The notes: generated from the sequence alone by a model not told the origin. Numbered from the stretch's first letter, positions 23,383 to 31,829 are shown. The stretch: 33,715 bases of DNA from Phycisphaerae bacterium (GCA_003551645.1 PUND01000134.1:70781-104495); one strand, 5' to 3'. Numbers and translations: made by a program.

Positions 23383-25326
23383 ATGGGTTTTCGCATGACA
23401 ATGATTATTGCCCTCAGCGCCGGGTCGCTGGCCGCGGCCCCGGCCGACACACAGCAGGCGGCGGACGACTCGGAGGCCGAGATACGTTCGCTGACCGAGA
23501 GCATCCGACAGCGTGATGCGGAACTCCAGGAGCTTCTGGAGCAGATAGACCGGCTCGAAGGCCAGGTTCGCGAGTTTGAGGCCCGCGCAGAACAGGCGAG
23601 GGAGGCCGGCGATGCCGAAGCCGAACCGGACCCGGCGCCTCTGCCTTCGTCGGTGGTTCCCCCGGCCGAGCGCGAAGACGGCCCCTGGCCGAGGCCGGTT
23701 CCCGATCATGAGCCGGTCGAGCCGGGCGAGCACCCTCGGCTGCTGTTCCGCAAGAGCGAGATACCCCAGCTTCGCCGTCGGGCGCAGACGCCTCAGGGCC
23801 GGGCCATCGTGGAGCGGCTGAGGTTCCTGCTCAACGAGGGCGACGGAAGGACGCTGCCTGAGCGTTACAACCCGCTGCGTGAGAGACCGCCGGCCGACGG
23901 TGCCGGTCCGACGGCCGACTCCCCCCCGGGTATGTATACCATCAGTCATCCTGCCGGTTACGGGATGCTTTACGTGCTCACCGGCGACCAACACTACGCC
24001 GACCTCGGCCGCAAGGCCATGGACATGGCCCTGGAAAACTACCGCGACCGGGACCGGCGGTATTCGTTTCGCGACCCTTACGGCCCGTTGCGGTCCGGGC
24101 CAGCGTTGGGCTGGATAGCGCTGGGCTACGACCTGTGCTACAACGGCTGGGACGAGGACTACCGCCGCAAGATCGCCCGCGAGATACAGGACTACAACGA
24201 GGGCGACCACATGACGCTGTCGGAACTGGCCCGCGGAAGCCAGCACATGCCCGCGAGCAACCACTGGGGCATGCAGGTTGGCGGGGGAGCGATGGCGCTT
24301 CTGGCGATAATGAAAGACCCCGGCGTTGACACCGAGAAGATAGACGAGCTGCTCGAAGTCAGCAAGAGAGCGATGATTCGCAACGTCACCGAGGGCTTCG
24401 GCGACCGCGGGTGGTTCCTCGAAGGCGACGGCACGGGCGTTATGGCCTCGCACATCATCTATCTGCCGGCCGTGCAGGCCTGGCGGGTTGCCGGAGGGCA
24501 GGATTTCGCCTCGCCCAGACCCAACGCCCGCTGGCCGGTTCTGAAGTTCATCATGCAGACACTGCCCATGGACGGTAAGCCGGACTTCCCAAGGCGCGGG
24601 GCCTACCCGCACAACGTCTGGAGCCGGCGGGGCATGAGCGGCCCGGGCACGTTCTGCTCCGGCTTCGGCGTCGTTACCGAAGAAGAACGGCCGGCGTTGC
24701 TGTGGCTCTACAACCGTGTCTCGCGCGAGCTGGACGAACAGGAGGGCGGGCCTTTCGAGACATCGTGTGAGTATCCGCACAGGGCGATTATGTCGCTGGT
24801 GAACTGGCCTATGGATATCGAGCAGCGCAACCCCGCCGAGGTGCTGCCGAAAGCGGTGGCCGACGAGAACGGGCTGTACGTATTCCGCAACCGCTGGCGG
24901 GACTCCGACGACGTGATTATTTCGGTCCAGACCCGCGACACCCGCGGCTGGCATCGCGCCAACACAGACGGAAGCGTCTGGGTCTGGGGCCTTGGCGAGA
25001 AGGACCAGTGGGGCCGTCTCAAAGGCGACGTCAGACACTTCGAGGCGGTCGAGGACGGCTCGGGTATACTGTCGATAGACGACGGGACATGCCTGGCCGT
25101 TGATTTTTCCGGCGCAAGCGGCGCAGAGGCGATGCTTGTGCTCACCGGGCCAGGCGCGCCGGACAACGGTGCGGTGAGCGCGGGCGGGCGGAGCTTCGCC
25201 TTCAGGTTCGTTGCGGACGGTCCGGAACCGGCGCCCAAGGCCGAAGGCGACCTGATCGTTGTCGGCGACCAGGTGGTCCGCTACCGTGATGGAAAGCTGG
25301 AGCTGGAGGTTTACGGCGACCGGTAA
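23383..25326 (+). CDS. secreted heparinase II/III-like (alginate-lyase-like) protein
   Basis: A 647-residue exported protein. MGFRMTMIIALSAGSLAAAPA is a signal peptide; residues 28-75 form a charged coiled coil (IRSLTESIRQRDAELQELLEQIDRLEGQ), and a Pro-rich linker follows. The catalytic-type part starts with HPRLLFRKSEIPQLRRR, typical of the helical toroid domain of heparinase II/III and alginate lyases. NHWGMQVGGGAMALLAI lies in that domain, and the C-terminal third is beta-rich (ENGLYVFRNRWRDSDDVIISVQTRD), as in the heparinase II/III sheet domain. It probably cuts an acidic polysaccharide outside the cytoplasm or in the periplasm. The ATG at 23383 has AGAGAAAAAG before it; 23395 is an alternative. 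Which polymer is cut is unknown. Confidence 0.78.
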   Translation: MGFRMTMIIALSAGSLAAAPADTQQAADDSEAEIRSLTESIRQRDAELQELLEQIDRLEGQVREFEARAEQAREAGDAEAEPDPAPLPSSVVPPAEREDGPWPRPVPDHEPVEPGEHPRLLFRKSEIPQLRRRAQTPQGRAIVERLRFLLNEGDGRTLPERYNPLRERPPADGAGPTADSPPGMYTISHPAGYGMLYVLTGDQHYADLGRKAMDMALENYRDRDRRYSFRDPYGPLRSGPALGWIALGYDLCYNGWDEDYRRKIAREIQDYNEGDHMTLSELARGSQHMPASNHWGMQVGGGAMALLAIMKDPGVDTEKIDELLEVSKRAMIRNVTEGFGDRGWFLEGDGTGVMASHIIYLPAVQAWRVAGGQDFASPRPNARWPVLKFIMQTLPMDGKPDFPRRGAYPHNVWSRRGMSGPGTFCSGFGVVTEEERPALLWLYNRVSRELDEQEGGPFETSCEYPHRAIMSLVNWPMDIEQRNPAEVLPKAVADENGLYVFRNRWRDSDDVIISVQTRDTRGWHRANTDGSVWVWGLGEKDQWGRLKGDVRHFEAVEDGSGILSIDDGTCLAVDFSGASGAEAMLVLTGPGAPDNGAVSAGGRSFAFRFVADGPEPAPKAEGDLIVVGDQVVRYRDGKLELEVYGDR

Positions 25327-25333
25327 AACGCGT

Positions 25334-25372
25334 CCGGTTCGCTAGCGGGGCCGAGTACGCAGGCCGAACCGG
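25334..25372. repeat. 8-bp inverted repeat between lyase and HAD genes
   Basis: CCGGTTCG (25334-25341) and CGAACCGG (25365-25372) are exact complements around a 23-base loop, eight bases after the lyase stop. There is no T-run, so it is a weak terminator or mRNA-end structure at best. The HAD start at 25393 follows closely. Confidence 0.35.
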
Positions 25373-25392
25373 CGAAGTTTCGGAATAACGTT

Positions 25393-26139
25393 ATGACAAG
25401 GCCGATAGACGGCATCTTCTTCGACCTGGGCGACACGCTGCTGGACTTCGGTCCGGTGGATGTGCGAGGTATGTTCGAGGCGGGCGCCCGCTTGGCGTAT
25501 GAATATCTCGGTGAGCTGGACCAGCCGCTGCCTCCGTTCGGCAAGTTCCATCGCAGGCAGCTCTGGGCGATAAGGTGGAGCTACTTCAAGAGCCGCATCA
25601 CCCGGCGGGAGTTCAACTCGCTGGACCTTCTGGGCCGACTGTCGGACGACATGGGCCAGAAACTCACGGCCGAGCAGGCCGAAGAGCTGGCGTGGATGTG
25701 GTATCTGCCCCTTAGACAATGCGCGACAGTGGAAGACGGCCTCACCGACATGCTCCGGCGATTCAGCGAGCAGGGCCTCAAGCTGGGTGTCATCTCCAAT
25801 ACCTTCGTGCCTGGTCAGGTCCTGGACCGGCATCTGCGGGAGGAACAACTGCTGGACCTTTTGCCCTGTCGGATCTATTCATGCGATGTAAGCTATCGCA
25901 AGCCGCATCGCAGGATATTCCGCATCGCCCTGAACCGGGCCGGGCTGGAGGCGAACCGGACCGTATTTGTGGGCGATTCCCTCCGGGCCGACATCCGCGG
26001 GGCGAATAGAACCGGCATGATATCGGTACTGAAGGACCCCACCGGGCAAAGGGAACGCCCCGCGGCCACCCCGCGACACCGCATCCGCCAGCTAACCGAA
26101 CTGGAGCCGATAGTTCAGAGTTATATCGAGCAGGTGTAG
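25393..26139 (+). CDS. HAD-superfamily hydrolase
   Basis: A 248-residue HAD phosphatase. Motif I is FFDLGDTLLDF with the nucleophile Asp11 (DLGDT form), motif II VISNT with the Ser/Thr, motif III the Lys in YRKPHRRIF, and motif IV VFVGDSLRADIRGA. An alpha-helical cap lies between motifs I and II (about 20-115). This is the phosphoglycolate phosphatase/haloacid dehalogenase group; a phosphatase on a small sugar phosphate or similar is likely. The ATG has no strong ribosome site (GAAG is 16 bases upstream). It follows the lyase by 66 bases and may be co-transcribed. The substrate cannot be read from the sequence. Confidence 0.85.
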   Translation: MTRPIDGIFFDLGDTLLDFGPVDVRGMFEAGARLAYEYLGELDQPLPPFGKFHRRQLWAIRWSYFKSRITRREFNSLDLLGRLSDDMGQKLTAEQAEELAWMWYLPLRQCATVEDGLTDMLRRFSEQGLKLGVISNTFVPGQVLDRHLREEQLLDLLPCRIYSCDVSYRKPHRRIFRIALNRAGLEANRTVFVGDSLRADIRGANRTGMISVLKDPTGQRERPAATPRHRIRQLTELEPIVQSYIEQV

Positions 26140-26175
26140 CAGGGTGGCGGCGACGAGCTATGTCGATGGCGGCAG

Positions 26176-26211
26176 CGACCGCGCCGGCGGGTGACGCGAC
26201 CAGCGCGGTCG
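26176..26211. terminator. hairpin between convergent genes, possible bidirectional terminator
   Basis: CGACCGCGC (26176-26184) pairs with GCGCGGTCG (26203-26211), a perfect 9-bp stem with an 18-base loop, between the stops of the HAD and propeller genes (26140-26256). No T-run follows on either strand, so its action as a terminator is not certain. Confidence 0.45.
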
Positions 26212-26256
26212 GCGGACAACGACAAGCGGATACACAGACGCAGCCCGCGCGGCCGG

Positions 26257-27744
26257 TCAGTCCAGCTCCCAGATGACCAGATATCCGTTGGTGTGCCTGG
26301 TTGGTTCGCTCTGAAGGGCGTTTTCTGTGGTGATGACCTCGCCCTGGTACACCTCGCCGATAAGGGCGGCCCTGCCATCACGAACGCTCAGGCCCCATGC
26401 GGCGGCCTCGCAGTTGTCTCGCGAGAAAACGGTCCAGACGTGCCTCTGCCTGAAGTCAGGCGAGACGCCCAGCAGGAATATCTCCGGCGCCTCATATTCT
26501 CCGACCTGCTCGCCGGCGACTCTCTGGGCGTCGCGGTCCTTGATGTAGGCCTCGCAGTAGCCGGCGAGATAGACGTTGCCGTCGGCGTCGGCGTGTATTC
26601 CCCGGATCTGTATCTGCGTGGGCTTTCCGCCGCCGTCGGGCCGTTCGCGGCACAGCAGGACCTGCCCCTGGAGTATCTCGCCGGTCTTCGGGTCGTACTT
26701 GGCGAAATAGCTCTGGTCTAATCCCGGGCCCATGTCGATCGCGTGAGTAAACCTGTCGTAGTTCACATCCACCTGCACGTGCTTGTCGACGTCGAACGGG
26801 TCATGCTTCCAGATGTAGTCGCCGCCATGGATGTAGCCGCCCATATACAGGTAGCCGTCGTGTCCGATTACCAGTCGCTGGACGCGGCAGTCGGCGTAAG
26901 TGTTGTGGGCGTATACTTCCCTTGCGGGAAAGTCGTATGCGGCCCAGTTGACGTTGCCGTCGTAGGTAAAGGCGGTCATGAACTGCATGTGGATGGGATG
27001 GTTGTCCATGTGCGGGGAATCATGGGAGTAGGTGTTGAACCCGCCGACGATCACTTGCTTGTTGGCTGAGTCAACCACCACGTCCTTGGGATACTTGTAC
27101 TGCTTCATTCGCAGGTCGCAGATGCGCTCGCCGTCGCGGTCCCAGACGTACAGTCGGCCGTGCATCGGCCCGGCGCTCCACTCCTTTTTCTCGGCTTGTA
27201 TGGACGCGACGGTTCCGTCGGAGCCGACGGAGACACGCGCGACTCGCCTGGTGTAGCGGTACCGGCGGAAAGGCGGCGTCTGGTTGCGGAACTGGGCCGA
27301 CCGCGTGCCGCGGATTATGTCGCCGTCACGCCATATTATCCGCGAGGCGTCTGGAGTCAGCACCGCCACGCCGAACGAGCCGGTGATGACGATTCGCCCA
27401 TCGTCTGCGACGGCCATATCCTCGATCCAGTCGCCGATGCGGGCGACGGAGGCCACCCCGTTGGTCTCGGGATCGATCCTGGCGACGATGCCGAAGCCGC
27501 CGCCCATCAACCAGCTTACGTTCACCCCCGGCAGGTCGCCGCCCGGCCAGGGAGAACGTTCACCGCACCCCGCCGTGCCGGCGACCACGACCATCCCATC
27601 CGGGGCGATATCGACGGCCGTCCACTCCTCGACCATCTCGTCGCCGCCGAGATACGTCGCCATCGTCGGCTCGAAGTTATTCTCCGCCGCGGCCAGGCCG
27701 CAGACCGCCAGAACCACCATTACGAAAAAAGCATAGCGAACCAT
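26257..27744 (-). CDS. secreted beta-propeller protein
   Basis: A 495-residue exported protein: signal peptide MVRYAFFVMVVLAVCGLAAA, likely cut before ENN. The rest is a run of beta-propeller-like blades of NHL/SBBP type, each with a strand ending in G-x-[VIL] and a DG or DxDG turn: WTAVDIAPDGMVVVAGT, IEDMAVADDGRIVITGS, RVQRLVIGHDGYLYMGG, QIRGIHADADGNVYLAGY. No catalytic residues can be named. The ATG has AGGAG eight bases upstream. It follows the Gfo/Idh gene by 126 bases on the same strand. A binding or structural role outside the cytoplasm is the safest reading. Confidence 0.72.
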   Translation of the reverse strand: MVRYAFFVMVVLAVCGLAAAENNFEPTMATYLGGDEMVEEWTAVDIAPDGMVVVAGTAGCGERSPWPGGDLPGVNVSWLMGGGFGIVARIDPETNGVASVARIGDWIEDMAVADDGRIVITGSFGVAVLTPDASRIIWRDGDIIRGTRSAQFRNQTPPFRRYRYTRRVARVSVGSDGTVASIQAEKKEWSAGPMHGRLYVWDRDGERICDLRMKQYKYPKDVVVDSANKQVIVGGFNTYSHDSPHMDNHPIHMQFMTAFTYDGNVNWAAYDFPAREVYAHNTYADCRVQRLVIGHDGYLYMGGYIHGGDYIWKHDPFDVDKHVQVDVNYDRFTHAIDMGPGLDQSYFAKYDPKTGEILQGQVLLCRERPDGGGKPTQIQIRGIHADADGNVYLAGYCEAYIKDRDAQRVAGEQVGEYEAPEIFLLGVSPDFRQRHVWTVFSRDNCEAAAWGLSVRDGRAALIGEVYQGEVITTENALQSEPTRHTNGYLVIWELD

Positions 27745-27870
27745 CAGATATCTCCTGTCCGACTCCGTCGGCTTCGGGGTTTCACTGCACCGGCGCCGCT
27801 ATCGCGCGCGGCTCCTGAATTTCTAACGCGCGATCGGCCCCGGAGTTCCGCCATGATTCCCGAACTCCTG

Positions 27871-28950
27871 TCAATCGTCGGTCCGCGCGGAGGACCTGCG
27901 GGCCAGGCAGTCCTCGGCATAGATGCCGTGAGTGCCCAGCAGCCGGGCGGGGCTTTCGGGGTGGCTGGTGCGGTCGGAAAGGTATATCGCCTCGATGACC
28001 GCGAGGTTGAGCAGGTTTTCCCAGCCGGAGCATTCGTGAGTTTTCGCGTCCGTGCGTACGGCCTCGACGAAATGCTCCGCCTGTCGGCGGAAGACCGCCA
28101 GCGAGTCGGACTGATCGTCGTCAACCTGGTCGAGCACGTTCCCGTCGGGGTCGCGGAGTACGCACGCCTCGCTGTCGGCGAAGATGGATCCGTCGCTGCC
28201 GTGCAGCGACAGTCCCTCGCTGACCGGTCCGGATACGCGCGTGCTCACCACAGAGGCCATGCATCCGTTGCCGAAGCGCAGCAGGGCGGCGGCGGTGTCC
28301 TCGGTGTCGTACGGCGGAACGTTCGTCGGCCGGGCGGAGGTCCTGGCCCCGCAGACTCCCGAGCCGTAAACCTCCTCCGGCAGGTCCAGCATCGACACCA
28401 GCAAGTCCACCATGTGATACCCCAGCTCAAGCAGCGTTCCTCCCCCGGCGGAACTGTCGGCTCGCCAGCCAAGGTTCGGGCCCCAGTTGAACAGGTAGTG
28501 TGCCCTGGCCAGGAATAGTTGTCCGAGCCGGCCTTTAAGCCGTCTGGCCCGGCGGTAGCCGGTGGCGAACCGCCGCTGCGTACCCACCGCGAACTTCAGC
28601 CCTGCGGCCTCCATCCGGCGGACGAAGTCGGCGCCCTCGCCCAAGCTTCGAGCCAGTGGAAGCTCCTTCCAGACGTGGATTCCCCGCTTGGCGCAGCCGG
28701 CGATGATATCGCCCGCGGCCGGGGGCGGAACCGCCAGAAACACCGCCTCCGGACGGGACTCGGCCAGTAGTGAGCGGTTGTCGGTGAAGCTCTCGGCATC
28801 GACATCGCGAGCGGCCCGCTGGGCCGCATCGCCGCGGTGGTCCGAGACCCCGACTATCCGCACAGAATCCATTCTCGCCAGGGCGCTAAGGGTATTGCTA
28901 CCGAAGCCCCCGGCGCCGATTACGGCTACCGGCAGCGGTTCGTCCGTCAT
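27871..28950 (-). CDS. Gfo/Idh/MocA-family oxidoreductase with altered EKP motif
   Basis: A 359-residue NAD(P)-dependent sugar or cyclitol oxidoreductase fold. The Rossmann motif is VIGAGGFGSN (10-19), followed by the acidic end of strand 2 (GVSD). The motif that is normally EKP, carrying the catalytic Lys, reads WKELPLA (94-100): Glu96-Leu97-Pro98, so the usual Lys is Leu and the only Lys stands just before. The C-terminal domain keeps GGGTLLELGYHMVDLL, in which the family often has G-x-[HD]. The ATG at 28950 has GAGGA close by. It may have changed activity or may use another residue; related proteins in this group act on sugars or on oligosaccharide 3-keto forms. No substrate can be assigned. 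Confidence 0.85.
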   Translation of the reverse strand: MTDEPLPVAVIGAGGFGSNTLSALARMDSVRIVGVSDHRGDAAQRAARDVDAESFTDNRSLLAESRPEAVFLAVPPPAAGDIIAGCAKRGIHVWKELPLARSLGEGADFVRRMEAAGLKFAVGTQRRFATGYRRARRLKGRLGQLFLARAHYLFNWGPNLGWRADSSAGGGTLLELGYHMVDLLVSMLDLPEEVYGSGVCGARTSARPTNVPPYDTEDTAAALLRFGNGCMASVVSTRVSGPVSEGLSLHGSDGSIFADSEACVLRDPDGNVLDQVDDDQSDSLAVFRRQAEHFVEAVRTDAKTHECSGWENLLNLAVIEAIYLSDRTSHPESPARLLGTHGIYAEDCLARRSSARTDD

Positions 28951-29041
28951 GGGTGTTCCTCGGAAGACAGGCAAACGGATTTCAATGCCGGCAACGTAGC
29001 CACACATCGCCGGGCAGTCAAGGCGTACGGATAAAACAGCG

Positions 29042-29079
29042 AGCGGCCGCGCCCGGCGGGGTAAATCGGCGCGGCCGCT
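29042..29079. repeat. 12-bp perfect inverted repeat in the leader region
   Basis: AGCGGCCGCGCC (29042-29053) pairs exactly with GGCGCGGCCGCT (29068-29079) around a 14-base loop, giving a very stable hairpin in either strand. The 417 bases between the divergent Gfo/Idh and isomerase genes hold this and a second hairpin (ACGGCGG 29113-29119 with CCGCCGT 29130-29136), then a strong ribosome site at 29191. No gene ends just before, so this is not an ordinary terminator. Confidence 0.6.
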
Positions 29080-29206
29080 TTACCCATGAGCATTGTTTCA
29101 TAATAATGGGCGACGGCGGTTTTGGTTTCCCGCCGTGGCAAACACTGTCGGTATCAGCACGCCGGTTCGGGACCTGTGGGCCCTCGCGTTAAGGAGGGTG
29201 TATCAT

Positions 29207-29347
29207 GTGCCGAAACTTAGCGGACCGATCCTGTCGGTAATCGTGACTTTACCGGCGGTGGTAGTCGAAGGTGAGGGTCTGGACGCCCGCATTGCAGTAG
29301 GCAACAGGACGGTCGGCTTCGACGGAACGAAGGTCGTATTCGATTAG
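29207..29347 (+). CDS. possible 46-residue small protein
   Basis: A very strong ribosome site AAGGAGGG (29191-29198) is followed after eight bases by GTG at 29207, opening a 46-codon frame that ends 21 bases before the isomerase ATG. The product would begin MPKLSGPILSVIVTLPAVVV and end in DGTKVVFD; it looks protein-like, with alternating hydrophobic strands. However, an ATG two bases earlier (29205, spacing six) opens an 11-codon frame in another phase, ending at 29238. Which start is used is not clear. I recognise no family. Alternatively the ribosome site only serves a short leader peptide for the isomerase. Confidence 0.4.
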   Translation: MPKLSGPILSVIVTLPAVVVEGEGLDARIAVGNRTVGFDGTKVVFD

Positions 29348-29367
29348 AGCACGGGAGTTATGCGAAA

Positions 29368-30171
29368 ATGGACATGAAATGTATCTCCGCGAGTACTTAT
29401 CCATACCGCGACCAGCCGGTGGATGATGCGTTTGTGGCGATAGCCGCGGCCGGGTTCGCAAAGGTGGACCTGCTGGGCAAGGAGCCGCATTTCTCGCTGG
29501 ATCAGGACCAGTGGGATCCCCTCAGGGCGCGGGCGCACGCGATGGACCACGGGCTGAAGATCGCCAACCTGGCGACCTACGTCGGCGGCGGCTTCGGCAG
29601 CGAAGATGAGGCCGAGCGGCAGGCCGAGCTTGAAAAAGTCCAAAGGGCTATCGACCTGGCCTCGACCGTCGGGGCGAGGTCCATCCGCGTGTTCCGAGGC
29701 CCGAAGCAGTACGACGACCCGTCATACATACCCCGGATGGCGCCGTGGTTCCGCAAGGCGGCCGAGTATGCCGCTGAGAAATACATCTATATGGGCGTTG
29801 AGAACCACGGCGGCGGGATATCCGGCTCGCCCCAGGCCTGCCTGGATATGTGCAAAGAGGTCGGCTCGCCATATTTCGGTATCCTCTACGACCCTTGCAA
29901 TCTGCTCCGGGCCGGGACCGACTACAAGAAAGCCCTCAACACGTTCCGCGATCATATCGTGCACGTTCACCTGAAGGACGGTACGTCGGACCCGGAGTCG
30001 CATAAGACGACCATGCTCGGCGAGGGCGATATCGAGCTTTATTGGATCATCAGCCGGCTGGAAGAAATCGGCTACGGAGGCGACCTCACTCTGGAATACG
30101 AGGTCGAGACACTCCCGCCCGATAAGGGTCTGCGGCAGTGGTTCGACTATCTGGCGGAGATGAAGGCCTAG
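29368..30171 (+). CDS. sugar phosphate isomerase/epimerase-like TIM-barrel protein
   Basis: A 267-residue AP-endonuclease-2-like (xylose isomerase-like) TIM barrel. The metal-site residues are seen at the strand ends in the right order: YMGVENHGG (Glu, about 145), GILYDPCN (Asp, about 173), HVHLKDG (His, about 204), and LEYEV (Glu, near 243). LLGKEPHFSL and ARSIRVFRG also fit. Typically such enzymes isomerise or epimerise a keto-sugar and sit beside Gfo/Idh oxidoreductases, as here (divergent, 417 bases apart). The ATG at 29368 has GGGAG about ten bases upstream; 29374 is an in-frame alternative. The exact substrate is unknown. Confidence 0.85.
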   Translation: MDMKCISASTYPYRDQPVDDAFVAIAAAGFAKVDLLGKEPHFSLDQDQWDPLRARAHAMDHGLKIANLATYVGGGFGSEDEAERQAELEKVQRAIDLASTVGARSIRVFRGPKQYDDPSYIPRMAPWFRKAAEYAAEKYIYMGVENHGGGISGSPQACLDMCKEVGSPYFGILYDPCNLLRAGTDYKKALNTFRDHIVHVHLKDGTSDPESHKTTMLGEGDIELYWIISRLEEIGYGGDLTLEYEVETLPPDKGLRQWFDYLAEMKA

Positions 30172-30174
30172 TAA

Positions 30175-30204
30175 CTCGGCACCGTCCGTGGGCGGACAAC
30201 CGAG
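30175..30204 (+). terminator. nested hairpin after the isomerase gene
   Basis: CTCGG (30175-30179) pairs with CCGAG (30200-30204) and, inside, GTCCG (30184-30188) with CGGAC (30193-30197). It starts three bases after the isomerase stop. No T-run follows, so this is a weak terminator call. The rest of 30205-30472 shows no gene. Confidence 0.35.
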
Positions 30205-30473
30205 CGTTGATCCGGCCTTGGCCTGTGGGGCCTCGGTCGGGGAATAAATCCGGCAGGGGCGCGGGCCGCCGGCGCACAATAGCCCCAGCCGCCGGCGTGC
30301 AAGAGCGCCACATACAGCGCCGTCGGGCCGTTGCCTGTCCGGCCTCCGCCGACCAATAAATCCCGCGGGCCGGCCGGCGGGGCGGTGACAGGAGCTAAGA
30401 CAATGGCCTTAGCCCGTCCGATATAGTTTTGTATCCGCCGGGCGACCGGTCCGCCGGATGCGGAGGATGCAGG

Positions 30474-30546
30474 AACACGAAAAAACGAAAACACGAAAAT
30501 TGAGCGTCAACAAAACCTTGACACCCCCGGCCGCACCGGCTACTAT
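30474..30546 (+). promoter_or_regulatory. tRNA promoter with A-rich upstream repeats
   Basis: TTGACA (30518-30523) and TACTAT (30541-30546, 5/6) are exactly 17 bases apart, 13 bases before the tRNA. Upstream, AACACGAAAA occurs twice (30474-30483 and 30490-30499), 16 bases apart with AAACGAAAAC between; the A-tracts could act like an UP element for this stable-RNA promoter. Confidence 0.75.
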
Positions 30547-30558
30547 GCGTAAAATGAT

Positions 30559-30632
<74 letters not shown>

Positions 30633-30638
30633 GTCGAA

Positions 30639-30663
30639 GGGCCGTTGCAAACAGCAGCGGCCC
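30639..30663 (+). terminator. hairpin after the tRNA
   Basis: GGGCCGTTGC (30639-30648) pairs with GCAGCGGCCC (30654-30663), ten pairs with one G-U, loop of five. No T-run follows; it may end the tRNA transcript or protect its 3' precursor end. Confidence 0.5.
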
Positions 30664-31001
30664 GGTGGTTCACGGCCAAGGCCGTCGAGAGAACTCGGCG
30701 GCCTTTTCGCTTTCTACGCCAGTGCCGCCAAGGGGTTACGATCCCCGCCTTCCGCCGCCGGTCTCTCTGCTCTCCCGAGGCAGATAACCGGAGCATTTGC
30801 CCCGGCCGCCGGTTTGCCCGCCTCGGCCCAAAGTCTCTGTTCAAGACAGAGAATCCGTGGGCTCCGGTTATCAGGACGTGGGGACCTCTGGGGTGGTCGG
30901 GACGAAAGCAGGTCGAGATCACTCGCGGGGTACTGATGGCGAACAACGCCTCTCATGCTCACGCTAGGCAACGTAGCACGATGCGCCGCAGGCCTAGAAT
31001 C
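30664..31001. other. gene-free stretch between tRNA hairpin and HNH gene
   Basis: No convincing gene, repeat or promoter is seen here. Open frames on both strands are Arg-rich and lack ribosome sites. Composition shifts from GC-rich to a more mixed one toward the HNH gene, so a boundary of inserted DNA could lie here. I found no integrase and no copy of the tRNA 3' end in the window. Confidence 0.4.
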
Positions 31002-31682
31002 TCACGCACAGGGAATGCCGTCGATGTTGTCGCCAGACAGCGCAAGTACTTCGACTCCCGAGTAGAAGACCATTTTCATGACCACCAAGCTAGGACTATC
31101 TGATCGCAGGAGTTGATAGCTGAACACCTCTGGATTCATCCCATGGACAGGTTCGCGAGCAATGGCTTTGTACCATATATCACAGAGCCGCCTCACATGT
31201 TTATCTGGAGCGATGTTTTCGTCCCACATCTGCGGGCAGTGTATCTGGACTGGTGTAAGTAACCGTTGTTCAAAGCTATGGAAATAGATGCCGCGTACCA
31301 TCTTGGCTAACCCGTCGTAGAATGAGTTGCGGTCAATCTTGAGTGCAAGCAAATGCTCGTTTCCTATCTTGGTCTTGCGAGCGCCGTTCGTCAGTCTCTT
31401 TCTCAAGCCCTTGCTGTGCTCCAAGGCGCGAAGAATCTTGCGGGAGAAGTGGCCGGCGGCCACCTCGCTGTTTTCCATCTGGGACGCAATCAACGCCAAC
31501 AGGTACTCATCATTTTTGGACTTCGCCGCGTTGTGTTCTTCGCAGGCCGGCACAGTGATAAGGTTCACCCTGTAGTCCGTGCCTTCCGGAAGATCCTTCT
31601 TCTCAGGGAAGAAGCACTTCGGCGGAACATGCTCAACGGATATGGCTTCTCTCTCGCACATGTAACAGGTGTTTTTACCCAT
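31002..31682 (-). CDS. HNH-type zinc nuclease-like protein
   Basis: A 226-residue protein with an N-terminal HNH-type finger: C6-x2-C9, then VEHVPPKCF (His18), then C47-x2-HN-x3-S-x-ND (47-58). The two CxxC/CxxH pairs should bind zinc, and EHVPPK holds the metal-binding His of the nuclease site. The remainder is helical with no family I know. The ATG at 31682 has GAAGGTG upstream; an in-frame ATG at 31700 is possible. Its DNA is clearly less GC-rich than the rest of the window, a sign of transfer. As such nucleases often serve phages or defence, and this one lies between a tRNA and phage-like genes, that role is plausible, but not shown. Confidence 0.7.
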   Translation of the reverse strand: MGKNTCYMCEREAISVEHVPPKCFFPEKKDLPEGTDYRVNLITVPACEEHNAAKSKNDEYLLALIASQMENSEVAAGHFSRKILRALEHSKGLRKRLTNGARKTKIGNEHLLALKIDRNSFYDGLAKMVRGIYFHSFEQRLLTPVQIHCPQMWDENIAPDKHVRRLCDIWYKAIAREPVHGMNPEVFSYQLLRSDSPSLVVMKMVFYSGVEVLALSGDNIDGIPCA

Positions 31683-31829
31683 ATTTGCACCTTCATTCAT
31701 GCCTGCACTACGAGCCACGCCTTTGCCGAGCATAGCCGTACCTGGCGACCAACGGAAGTGAGCATTGTCGCTGCCTACGGCATAGGTAACCAATGTAGGC
31801 ACAACGAACCTGCGTCTGGGAGCCGTGCC

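Noticed and set aside
23305-25038. Long minus-strand open frame opposite the lyase gene
   Set aside because: A shadow of a GC-rich gene: no start site, no domain, and codon pattern mirrors the plus-strand gene.
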